Source: Pseudomonadota bacterium
GTDB taxonomy: Bacteria; Desulfobacterota; Desulfobacteria; Desulfobacterales; Desulfosarcinaceae
Assembly: GCA_023435265.1 (NCBI GenBank)
Contig: JAEYRZ010000146.1
Span: 1-38,746 of the forward strand
Length of the DNA stretch: 38,746 nt
Reading direction: 5' to 3'
Shown: one piece after another, positions 14,936 to 22,136 of the stretch
Layout of the letters: every line of letters begins with the position of its first letter
Numbering within the stretch: the stretch's first letter is position 1
Program-made: the position numbers and the translations under genes
The notes under the pieces: model-generated
Database searches by the model: none
The model's input: only the letters and a program-made list of their open reading frames with translations
Told to the model about the DNA's origin: nothing

Positions 14936-16363
14936 ATGAAACAACTAGAAAACCTGATTACGGAAATCACCCAGCGCGTGGATACCAACCTGCGGGAGTT
15001 CAACATCGACTCCGGCCGCTATACCCGCAACGCCCTGCCTATGAAGCAATTCCTGAAATTCTACGGATTCTACGGCATCAGCGCCCATCATCCGATCGAT
15101 TTTCATTTCGGCCATTCCAGTCTGGCCGGCAGCTATTTCCTCGGCAAGTGCCATGTGAACGATTCGATCCTCTATAAAACCGACGTACGCGGGGACGAAC
15201 TCAAACGTCAGGGCGCCCAATTCCGGCTGGACGATTGCGATATCCTCATGCGGCAGGACGAATGCATCCGCGTGCAGCATTCTTTTCTGATCAAGACGCT
15301 GGTGCACAGCTACAATCACGACCCCGAGTTCCCTGAGTACTACCCCATCGTCAACACCATCGCCGCGCCGTACGCCAACATTCATGGCGCCCCCATGCGG
15401 GGCTGTTTATTAGGTCCGTTTGCGACCGTCGATCTGACGACCGTGCATGACTGTCAAATCGGCGCCTTTGCCTACATTCAGACCGGCGAACTGTCCCACA
15501 CCCAGGTCGAACCCGGAAGTATCTGGATCAACCGCGGGTATACATTTCATTTCCTTTACCAGTACCCGGGGGATGCCCTCCGAGAATACATCCATTTCGA
15601 ACCCGAACAGGGCGCTCGGGGACGACTGGTCGATTTCGTCGAAAAGCGTAAGCCCCATTTTCAGGAAATCTTCGATGTCGTCCATCTCGACCGTCCCGAC
15701 ACCTATCGCGGCACGGCCCTCAACCGCTATGCCGTTGTACGCGGCCGCACCCGCCTGGCCGAAAATGTGCTGGTGGCCCAGCGCGCCTATCTTGAAAATG
15801 CCGATCTGGGAAAGGGTGCCAATGCCCAGGAGAATTGCTACATCATCGATGCCTGCCTGGAAGGCTTCAATGTCACCGCCCACGGCGCCAAGATCATCAA
15901 CGCACGCCTGGGGGAAAAAGTCTTCGTGGGTTTCAATTCTTTTTTGCACGGCGCTGCCGAAGCGCCCCTGAACATCGGCCGCAATACGATCGTCATGCCG
16001 CATACCATCATCGACCTGCAGCAACCGATGACCATCCCTCCCGGGCACCTGGTCTGGGGGATGATCCGCAATGCGCAGGATCTTGCGGAAAACAGCATCG
16101 ATCTGGAGAAGCTTTCGAGGAGCAGCGGCAGCTTCCGCCAGGGGCGGCTCCATTTCCAAGGCAGCGGAAAAGCGTTCGTGGAAGGATTTCAACGCCGCAT
16201 CGAGGTCATCCTCAGGGATAACGGCGCCTATTTCGACGGGCGGCAGAATCGGGGGCACGCCCAGCAGGGCCAGAATATCGCCTTCAACATCATTCAGCCG
16301 TACACCACCGGGACCCGCAAAGGGCTGTTCCCGACGATCGACATCTACGAAAGAGAGCGTTGA
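14936..16363 (+). CDS. Left-handed beta-helix (hexapeptide-repeat) transferase-like protein
   Basis: A 475-residue protein. Residues about 150-200 and 275-380 show the irregular I/V-x-x-x-x-x spacing of left-handed beta-helix proteins (CLLGPFATVDLTTVHDCQIG; ENADLGKGANAQENCYIIDA; GEKVFVGFNSFLHG; IGRNTIVMPHTIID). The N-terminus (about 1-140) has no domain I recognise, and no nucleotidyltransferase motif is seen, so it differs from GlmU. It has no signal peptide. The ATG has AAGGAG at a good distance. It follows the sat terminator by 150 nt, so it is probably a separate transcript. An acyl- or acetyltransferase role is possible, but the substrate is unknown. Confidence 0.7.
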   Translation: MKQLENLITEITQRVDTNLREFNIDSGRYTRNALPMKQFLKFYGFYGISAHHPIDFHFGHSSLAGSYFLGKCHVNDSILYKTDVRGDELKRQGAQFRLDDCDILMRQDECIRVQHSFLIKTLVHSYNHDPEFPEYYPIVNTIAAPYANIHGAPMRGCLLGPFATVDLTTVHDCQIGAFAYIQTGELSHTQVEPGSIWINRGYTFHFLYQYPGDALREYIHFEPEQGARGRLVDFVEKRKPHFQEIFDVVHLDRPDTYRGTALNRYAVVRGRTRLAENVLVAQRAYLENADLGKGANAQENCYIIDACLEGFNVTAHGAKIINARLGEKVFVGFNSFLHGAAEAPLNIGRNTIVMPHTIIDLQQPMTIPPGHLVWGMIRNAQDLAENSIDLEKLSRSSGSFRQGRLHFQGSGKAFVEGFQRRIEVILRDNGAYFDGRQNRGHAQQGQNIAFNIIQPYTTGTRKGLFPTIDIYERER

Positions 16364-16387
16364 TCGGCCGGGTGGGTCAGGTGGATT

Positions 16388-16783
16388 TCAAGATCGGCCG
16401 GCCTGGATCGCTTGCATCATTTTTTCGACCAGTTCGGAAAGTTCGTACGGTTTTGTCAAATAATCGAACGCGCCGGCTTCGATGCCCCTGTCGGCCGCGT
16501 CGTTGGAGGCATGCCCGGAGAGCATGATCACCGGGATTTCCGGCGCCATGATCTTGATGATTTTGAGCACCTCCAGACCGTCCATGTCCTCCATTTTGAG
16601 ATCCAGCAGCACCAGATCGAAGTCGTTTTTGCGCAGAGCCCGGATCCCCTCCTGACCGCTGAAGCTCTGGGTCACCGTGATGTTCCGCTTGGCGAGGCGT
16701 TTGGCCAGAATATCGACGAATCCTTTTTCGTCGTCGATCAGCAACACCTGGATCGGCTCGCCCGCACTTTCGATCTCGGCCAT
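16388..16783 (-). CDS. Single-domain response regulator (receiver only)
   Basis: A 131-residue receiver with no output domain: LLIDDEKGF, phospho-acceptor Asp in LLDLKMEDMDG, the S in VIMLSGHA and Lys in YLTKPYELSEL. The start at 16783 has GAGGAG upstream; the longer frame to 16891 overlaps the upstream receiver gene. It lies 10 nt after that gene and is the last of the minus-strand set beginning at 21583. It could act as a CheY-like messenger or as a phosphate sink for the sensor kinase two genes upstream. Confidence 0.88.
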   Translation of the reverse strand: MAEIESAGEPIQVLLIDDEKGFVDILAKRLAKRNITVTQSFSGQEGIRALRKNDFDLVLLDLKMEDMDGLEVLKIIKIMAPEIPVIMLSGHASNDAADRGIEAGAFDYLTKPYELSELVEKMMQAIQAGRS

Positions 16784-16793
16784 CTGGGCTCCT

Positions 16794-17225
16794 CTATGCG
16801 CGCCGGCTGGTGATTTCCTTGATCCGCGCCTGAACGATCTTTTCTTCATGCAAGCGCTTCTTTTTAGCCGCCTCGCCCACTTTGAAAACAAGATCGTCGA
16901 TGTTGCACGGCTTCATCAGGTAGTCGAATGCGCCTTGTTTCATGCCTTCGATGCCCGATTCGATTGTGGCATGGCCGGTCAACATGATCACTTCCACCAG
17001 GGGAAAGCGGCGGCGGATCTCGCGGAGCGTTTCCATCCCGTCCAGACCCGGCATCTTGATATCCAGGATGACCACTTCGATCATGCGGGTCTGGGCGAGC
17101 TTATCCAATGCCTCCTCGCCGGAGTAAGCCGTCTGGATATCGATCTCGCGCTTGGTCAAACGCCGGGTCATGGCATCCACGAACGGCACCTCGTCATCCA
17201 CCAATAAAACGCTGGCTATTGTCAT
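16794..17225 (-). CDS. Single-domain response regulator (receiver only)
   Basis: A 143-residue receiver: VLLVDDEVPF, phospho-acceptor Asp in ILDIKMPGLDG, T in VIMLTGHA, Lys in YLMKPCNIDDL. The C-terminal 25 residues are a charged helix (AAKKKRLHEEKIVQARIKEI) that might contact a partner, but there is no DNA-binding or enzymatic domain. It begins 40 nt after the sensor kinase and is very probably one of its phosphorylation targets. The two receivers in tandem resemble each other but differ in the tail. Confidence 0.88.
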   Translation of the reverse strand: MTIASVLLVDDEVPFVDAMTRRLTKREIDIQTAYSGEEALDKLAQTRMIEVVILDIKMPGLDGMETLREIRRRFPLVEVIMLTGHATIESGIEGMKQGAFDYLMKPCNIDDLVFKVGEAAKKKRLHEEKIVQARIKEITSRRA

Positions 17226-17265
17226 CGTCGCACTCCTTCAATCGTTCTTGTCCATATCGAATGGA

Positions 17266-18939
17266 TCATCTCTCCTCATGGGTGACCGGCAGGCTGATCC
17301 GGAATACCGTACCTTTGCCGACAGCACTTTCGACTTGAATATCACCGTTCATTTTGCGGATGATGCCGTAGCAGATCGATAGCCCCAATCCGGTCCCCTG
17401 GCCCACGGGCTTGGTCGTAAAGAATGGATCGAAGATCCGGCCCAGGATGGCCTCGGGAATACCGGGACCGCTGTCGGCCACTTCGATCACCACCTTGTCC
17501 CCGTTCAGGGCGCTGTTGAAGCGGATCGTCCCCCCGTTCTTCTCCATCGCATAAATCGCATTGTTGAGCAGGTTGAGAAACACCTGATGCAATTCGGTTT
17601 CGGAGGCCAGAATTTCGGGAAGCTCGGGTCTCAAATCGTTGATCACGTTAATGTTCGCAAATTTCGCCCGTTGACTGGAAAGGCCGATGACCTCTCCGAT
17701 GACCTCCCTGATCTGCAGCTTGCGGATCGCGGATCCGCTTCCGCGCGCAAAACTGAGCAATTTTGTCGTGATCTCTTTGCAGCGCTTGCCTTGAACATGG
17801 ATTTGGTTCAAGGAACGCTTGATCTCATCGACATTTTTCAAGTCGTTTTCTTCCAGAAGGTCCTCAATCCATCCGGCCTCCTCCACCATGATGGCGACCG
17901 GATTGTTGATCTCGTGGGCGACACCGGTGGCCAGTTCACCGACCGACGCAAGTTTGCCGCTCTCGATTACCTGCTTGTTCATCATGTCTTTCTCGCGGTC
18001 GGCATTGGCGATGCGATGAACCATACGCACCGACAGGATCCAGCTCATGGCGACGATGCTGAGGCCGCCCAGGGCGAAGATGATGAGGCTGATTCGTTCG
18101 GCCCGGCGCTGGGCGGAGAACGCATCGTCCCGCTGCTGTTCGAACACCAGCAGCCAGTCCCGATTTTTGAGCAGCGCGGTGACGTAGATGCTCATCTTGG
18201 CATTCGCATCCGGGCGTTCGGTAACCGTTACGTCATCGGCATTCAGTGCGTTACAATCGAAAAAGAGGCCGTAGCAGCCGTCGGGAGGGTTGATGGAAAA
18301 CCGCGGTTTGGTCTGCAGCTTGCCCTCCTTATTGACGATAAAGGCAAACCCGGTTTCGCCGATCTGGATATTCTCCACCAGATCGTTGAAGGCCACAAAA
18401 TCCACAGTCGCCCTCAGGACCCAATTTTCGGGCTGTTCGCGCTTGACCGCTACGATGAAATGTGGAAATCCGCGCAGCCCCAGAAACACGTCGCTGATCA
18501 CGACCTGATCCTGCAGCACGTGCTGGAACCAGGGGGCCTGACCATAATCGGCCTTGCTCAGATTGAACGGGCCGGCGTAGGCGACTTGCCGGCCGTCGGA
18601 ATTGATCACCCCCAGGTCGACGAACGTTGCGCCGTAGCTTCTTTGAAGATCCTGCAATTTCGACTGCAGAAATGCCTCGTCGCTTAACTGAGCATAGGAA
18701 AAATTACTGCTGAGAAAAACGATATCGGAGAGCCGCGTGCTCAGGAAGGTGTCGATCTGACGGCGATGCTTTTGCACCAGCGTGGTCAAATGGGCATGGA
18801 CGCGCTCCTGGTACGAGGCTTTGAATTGGAAGTAAACGGTCAGGCCCACCAGGAAAACGGGGATGAACGACACGGCGATGATGGTGATCACCATATTGCG
18901 GATCAGTTGTTTGTAATAAGGACCCCGTGGCGAGTTCAT
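17266..18939 (-). CDS. Membrane sensor histidine kinase with periplasmic Cache-like domain
   Basis: A 557-residue kinase. TM1 is at about 14-37 and TM2 at about 283-305. The 245 residues between look like a double-Cache ligand-binding domain (YGATFVDLGVINSDGRQVAYAG, then DVFLGLRGFPHFIVAVK). The cytoplasmic part has the H-box GVAHEINNP (phospho-His342), an N-box FLNLLNNAIYAM, G1 DSGPGIP, F-box FDPFF and G2 GQGTGLGLSI. No HAMP domain is obvious. The start at 18939 was chosen because an N-terminal cytoplasmic stretch of normal length results. The frame is open to 19032, and the ribosome-binding site (CGGAAA) is weak. It lies 124 nt after the transporter and just before two receivers. Its ligand is unknown; sulfate or another transported anion is a fair guess from position. 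Confidence 0.88.
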   Translation of the reverse strand: MNSPRGPYYKQLIRNMVITIIAVSFIPVFLVGLTVYFQFKASYQERVHAHLTTLVQKHRRQIDTFLSTRLSDIVFLSSNFSYAQLSDEAFLQSKLQDLQRSYGATFVDLGVINSDGRQVAYAGPFNLSKADYGQAPWFQHVLQDQVVISDVFLGLRGFPHFIVAVKREQPENWVLRATVDFVAFNDLVENIQIGETGFAFIVNKEGKLQTKPRFSINPPDGCYGLFFDCNALNADDVTVTERPDANAKMSIYVTALLKNRDWLLVFEQQRDDAFSAQRRAERISLIIFALGGLSIVAMSWILSVRMVHRIANADREKDMMNKQVIESGKLASVGELATGVAHEINNPVAIMVEEAGWIEDLLEENDLKNVDEIKRSLNQIHVQGKRCKEITTKLLSFARGSGSAIRKLQIREVIGEVIGLSSQRAKFANINVINDLRPELPEILASETELHQVFLNLLNNAIYAMEKNGGTIRFNSALNGDKVVIEVADSGPGIPEAILGRIFDPFFTTKPVGQGTGLGLSICYGIIRKMNGDIQVESAVGKGTVFRISLPVTHEER

Positions 18940-19063
18940 CGCTGTTTCCGCTTTCCGCTCCTGCCGGCTGCTCCGGGTGTCGGTTCGACCGCGATGCCAG
19001 ATTAACATCGAACGCCTGGCGTGTCGATTCAATCCTGGGCTGGATCATCATCGCGATCGAATA

Positions 19064-20557
19064 TCAGCGAACCAAAGTAATCGGCATCCCCATCATCGGC
19101 CACAACACGAATACCGCGAAGGCGACGACGGCCATCAGAATCGCACTGGCCGGGAGACCATACATGAAAAATTCACCGGCTGTAAACTGCTTGGAATCGT
19201 AGGCGATCGCATTGGGCGCCGCCCCGACCAGCAACAGGAACGGCATGCCGGCGGTCACCAGCGAAGCGAACAGAATGACTTCCCCGGCCACCCCCAGGTA
19301 GGGGGCGATCACCAGGGCCACCGGCAGGGAGATGGCGATCGCGGCCACATTCATGATGAAGTTGGTCATCACCATGACGAAGAAGGCGATGCTCATCACG
19401 AAGACGAACCAGTTGGCCTTTTGGAACAGGACCAGCCAGTTGACCGCCAGCCAATTGGCCGCCCCCGTTTGCCACAGGCAGTTGCCGATGCTCATGGCCC
19501 CGCCGAAGAGCAGAATGATGTTCCAGGGCACGCGTTCCAGATCTTCTATCGACATGATCCCGGTCACGAAAAAAAGAATGGTGGTGAGCAGGATGATGCC
19601 GGTCTTGTCCAGTGGTTTGAGAACAGGGATGAAGGAACGCAGCGACATGACCAGAATGCAGGAGAGGACGATCACCGCAGCCAGAATTTCGTGGCGCGTA
19701 AGCGAACCCAGGTCGGCATTGAGCTGGCGCGCCTTTTCACGCAATCCGGAAATGGATTTCTTTTCCGGTTTGCAGACCAGCATGAAAAAACCCCATAGCC
19801 CCAGAATCATCAGCCACCCGACCGGAAACATATAATAGGAGAGCTGAAAGAAGCTGATCTCCTTGCCGGCCATCTGGCGGAAGAAATCCAAAGCCACGGG
19901 AGCGCGCGCCGCCCCCAGCAGGGTGATGGTGCTGCCGGCGCCGGCCACGTAAGCCATGCCGATGAAAAGCCCCTTGCCGAACCTGGTCTTCTTGTCGCCC
20001 TCGCCGTAAAGCGCGTACACCGAGATCAGCAGCGGGTAAATCGTGGCCGCCACCGCAGTATGCGCCATAATGTGCGTCAAAAGGGCGGTCACCACGAAAC
20101 AGCCCAGGTAGATCATGCTGGTGCGTTCGCCCACGATCATGAGCATTTTGTAGGCCAGGCGCTTGGTCAAGCCGGTCTTGGTGAAAACCAGCCCGATCAT
20201 CACCGAGGCGAAAATGAACATGACCGAGGGCACCATGAAATCCATGAATGCCGCGTCGGCCGGGCGCACCATGAAAAGCGCCTGTAAAACACCGATGGCC
20301 AGACTGGTAATGCCGATCGGCACCACCTCGAAAACCCACCAGGTCCCGGCCAGCATGAATATGGCCAGGGCGCCCTTGGCTTCACGGCTCAGCGCGAAAT
20401 GTTTGCCCATGGGATCTACCGCGTCCGGCCAGGGCGGCGAGTAGTAAATGGTCGCAAAAAGCACCACGCCCAACAGAAGAAAACCCCATTTCTTCCAATC
20501 GATATTTCGTTTGGTAACGGCCCGTTGATCCGCCAGGGCGATTGCTTCAGTCGTCAT
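19064..20557 (-). CDS. DASS/SLC13-family anion transporter (possible sulfate permease)
   Basis: A 497-residue protein with about 11-12 membrane helices and the two repeated halves of the DASS (divalent anion:Na+ symporter) family. Helix-tip segments HTAVAATIYPLL (about 166-177) and NFIMNVAAIAISLP (about 399-412) align with the two SNT-type Na+/anion-binding motifs, but they read AHT (165-167) and MNV (402-404) instead of SNT. GAAPNAIAYDS near the C-terminus matches the usual TPPNAIVY loop. Sulfate uptake is suggested by the neighbourhood of sat and apr, but dicarboxylate or another anion is possible. The ATG has GGGGGG upstream. It lies 20 nt after the CBS-pair gene. Confidence 0.82.
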   Translation of the reverse strand: MTTEAIALADQRAVTKRNIDWKKWGFLLLGVVLFATIYYSPPWPDAVDPMGKHFALSREAKGALAIFMLAGTWWVFEVVPIGITSLAIGVLQALFMVRPADAAFMDFMVPSVMFIFASVMIGLVFTKTGLTKRLAYKMLMIVGERTSMIYLGCFVVTALLTHIMAHTAVAATIYPLLISVYALYGEGDKKTRFGKGLFIGMAYVAGAGSTITLLGAARAPVALDFFRQMAGKEISFFQLSYYMFPVGWLMILGLWGFFMLVCKPEKKSISGLREKARQLNADLGSLTRHEILAAVIVLSCILVMSLRSFIPVLKPLDKTGIILLTTILFFVTGIMSIEDLERVPWNIILLFGGAMSIGNCLWQTGAANWLAVNWLVLFQKANWFVFVMSIAFFVMVMTNFIMNVAAIAISLPVALVIAPYLGVAGEVILFASLVTAGMPFLLLVGAAPNAIAYDSKQFTAGEFFMYGLPASAILMAVVAFAVFVLWPMMGMPITLVR

Positions 20558-20577
20558 TCATTCCCCCCTTAGCCCGA

Positions 20578-21135
20578 TTAAAGGCTGCACCGCTTCATGG
20601 TATGAAAAACAGCCGCGAAGACATCGGTCAGGCGTAAAATGCCGATGATCTCTTCATCGCGGGTAACCAGCAGCGATTGATGGCAGCCCACCACCATCAG
20701 ATGAACGGCCTCATCCAAAGAGGCGCCGATATCGATGAACTCGCCATCGGTGGGCCGATGCATGTACTTGGCAACCTTCTCCTGGCTCGCCTTGCGGCAG
20801 ATATCGTCGAACGGCTTGTCGAACATGCGGTAGGTCTCGAGCATGGAGACGAGAAAGTCTTTGCTGAAACCGAATTTGGCCATTCCCGGCGTATCGGTCT
20901 TCATCCCCGCATACTTTGGCTCCAGGGAACGCAGAATATCCAACTGCCCCAGTTTGCCGGTCACCTTTCCATGTCTATCCTTCACCAGAATAGCCCGATG
21001 GCGATACCGTTTGGCATCAAACTCCTCCTGGGCCTTCTCCAACGCCGATACGGCGTCGAAAATGCTGGCCTCTTCCGAGATGACGGCATATTCCGCCAAA
21101 GGCACCATCAAATCTTTGATCTTGAAGTTTTTCAC
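20578..21135 (-). CDS. CBS-domain pair protein
   Basis: A 185-residue cytoplasmic protein with two CBS motifs: residues about 5-75 (LMVPLAEYAVISEEASIFDAV..YRHRAILVKDRHGKVTGKLGQLDIL) and 120-180 (YMHRPTDGEFIDIGASLDEAVHLMV..QSLLVTRDEEIIGILRLTDVF). They are joined by a 45-residue helical insert. CBS pairs usually bind adenine nucleotides (AMP, ATP or SAM) and regulate a partner. The start is GTG with GGAGGAGG before it. It is 37 nt after the pseudo-receiver gene and 20 nt before the transporter, so it may gate transport according to cellular energy state. APS could be a tempting ligand, but nothing in the sequence shows that. Confidence 0.85.
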   Translation of the reverse strand: MKNFKIKDLMVPLAEYAVISEEASIFDAVSALEKAQEEFDAKRYRHRAILVKDRHGKVTGKLGQLDILRSLEPKYAGMKTDTPGMAKFGFSKDFLVSMLETYRMFDKPFDDICRKASQEKVAKYMHRPTDGEFIDIGASLDEAVHLMVVGCHQSLLVTRDEEIIGILRLTDVFAAVFHTMKRCSL

Positions 21136-21172
21136 AATCCTCCTCCTGCCCGGTTAGCACCGCGATTTGGAT

Positions 21173-21583
21173 TCAATTCCGTGTGGTGTGTGCGCGCCCA
21201 CCAGGTTTCAGAGCCAGGTGGATGCGGGCCATCAGCGCTTCGAGTTCGAATGGAATCAGGAAATCATCATAGGCCCCCAGTCGCATGACTTCGAGCGACA
21301 AATCGAACTGTTCGCCGGAATTGATGGTGATCACTTTCACTTCCGGGAAGCGCGTGCGAATCATGCGCAGTATCTCGACCCCCCTGCGCTTCAGCCCTTT
21401 CAAGCCAAGCAGCACGAGCGGGGTGCTCAATTTCGAAAGCAACGCAACCGACTCACGTTCGCTGCCGGCTTCAAATACCTGAAAGCCCTCCTGACGGGCA
21501 TGCTGCGCCAGGTTGCCGCGCAATGCCGCGTCGGTTTCGATGACGAGCACACAATGGTTGCCGATGCCTGTTTTCCCATCCAT
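21173..21583 (-). CDS. Degenerate receiver (pseudo-receiver) protein
   Basis: A 136-residue protein with the secondary-structure pattern of a response-regulator receiver but without its active site. The phospho-acceptor position reads Gly60 in LVLLGLKGLKRRGVEIL, the acidic pair is IETD (15-18), and the conserved Lys-Pro is lost in FLIPFELEAL. It cannot be phosphorylated in the normal way and may bind a partner or small molecule. It is first in the minus-strand set that continues with the CBS-pair protein, the transporter, the kinase and two intact receivers. The ribosome-binding site is weak. An AT-rich region with inverted repeats lies directly upstream. Confidence 0.8.
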   Translation of the reverse strand: MDGKTGIGNHCVLVIETDAALRGNLAQHARQEGFQVFEAGSERESVALLSKLSTPLVLLGLKGLKRRGVEILRMIRTRFPEVKVITINSGEQFDLSLEVMRLGAYDDFLIPFELEALMARIHLALKPGGRAHTTRN

Positions 21584-21599
21584 GCTGCGTCACATGAGC

Positions 21600-21720
21600 A
21601 ACATTTATGCCTATATTAATTTTTCAATAAATTCAAAATATTATGAATTCGTTGCATTTAAAACGTTCAACGCGGAAACATACTGCAACGAATGAAATCA
21701 AAAATGCAACAAAATAGAAC
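21600..21720. promoter_or_regulatory. AT-rich upstream region with a 10-bp inverted repeat
   Basis: Between 21584 and 21803 the sequence becomes AT-rich, in contrast to its surroundings. A perfect inverted repeat ATTCGTTGCA (21647-21656) / TGCAACGAAT (21684-21693) has a 27-bp centre, and a third core ATGCAAC occurs at 21704-21710. This is a plausible operator and promoter region for the operon starting at 21583. No clear -35/-10 pair was chosen, and no sigma-54 element was seen. Confidence 0.5.
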
Positions 21721-21803
21721 ACATTGGTGATTGTTGAAACAAGTGGGATTTCGTATCGGGCAGGATTCGGTGGCGATGGATGTCGGCCGGAAATAAAAAT
21801 GCC

Positions 21804-22136
21804 TCAGCCGAGCGCAATGTCGCCGGGGGCCAGTTTCCCTTGGAAAAAACGCTCCAGCAGTTCGCGCCCCGAACCGATGACATTATCGATGATGCGCACC
21901 CGCTTCCAGGTCAAATAATCGTAGAACTCCTGCTCGATACCCCCACAGATCACCACCTGGATGCCCTCGGTGATGATCAACTGGCAAAGCCGTTCGGCGG
22001 AGGCGCCGGGCAGAATGAGCACCTTTTCCTGAAGAAGGCCGTCTGCCGTTCGTTCAGCCATGAGCACCTCGGTGGCCAGATCGAAGCGCGGCGCGACCTC
22101 TTCGTCAAACAGCGGGATAAGGACGGTGGTTTTCAT
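21804..22136 (-). CDS. NifX/NafY-like (dinitrogenase Fe-Mo cofactor biosynthesis fold) protein
   Basis: A 110-residue protein of the small family whose members bind Fe-Mo or other metal-sulfur clusters in nitrogenase maturation and in the orange-protein operons of sulfate reducers. The pattern is PLFDEEVAPRFDLATEVLMAE at the N-terminus, then VVICGGIEQEFYDYLTWKRVRIIDNVIGSG. It contains one Cys (in ICGG) and no cluster-binding motif that I can point to. ATGA overlap with the sigma-54 regulator gene (22133-22136) shows translational coupling, so it probably acts with that regulator, perhaps as a sensor or modulator. A nitrogenase link is not indicated by any neighbour. Confidence 0.75.
   Translation of the reverse strand: MKTTVLIPLFDEEVAPRFDLATEVLMAERTADGLLQEKVLILPGASAERLCQLIITEGIQVVICGGIEQEFYDYLTWKRVRIIDNVIGSGRELLERFFQGKLAPGDIALG

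Noticed and set aside
16362..16402. Direct repeat GATCGGCCGG between convergent genes
   Set aside because: One copy lies in the receiver gene and no stem with T-run results; likely chance in GC-rich DNA.
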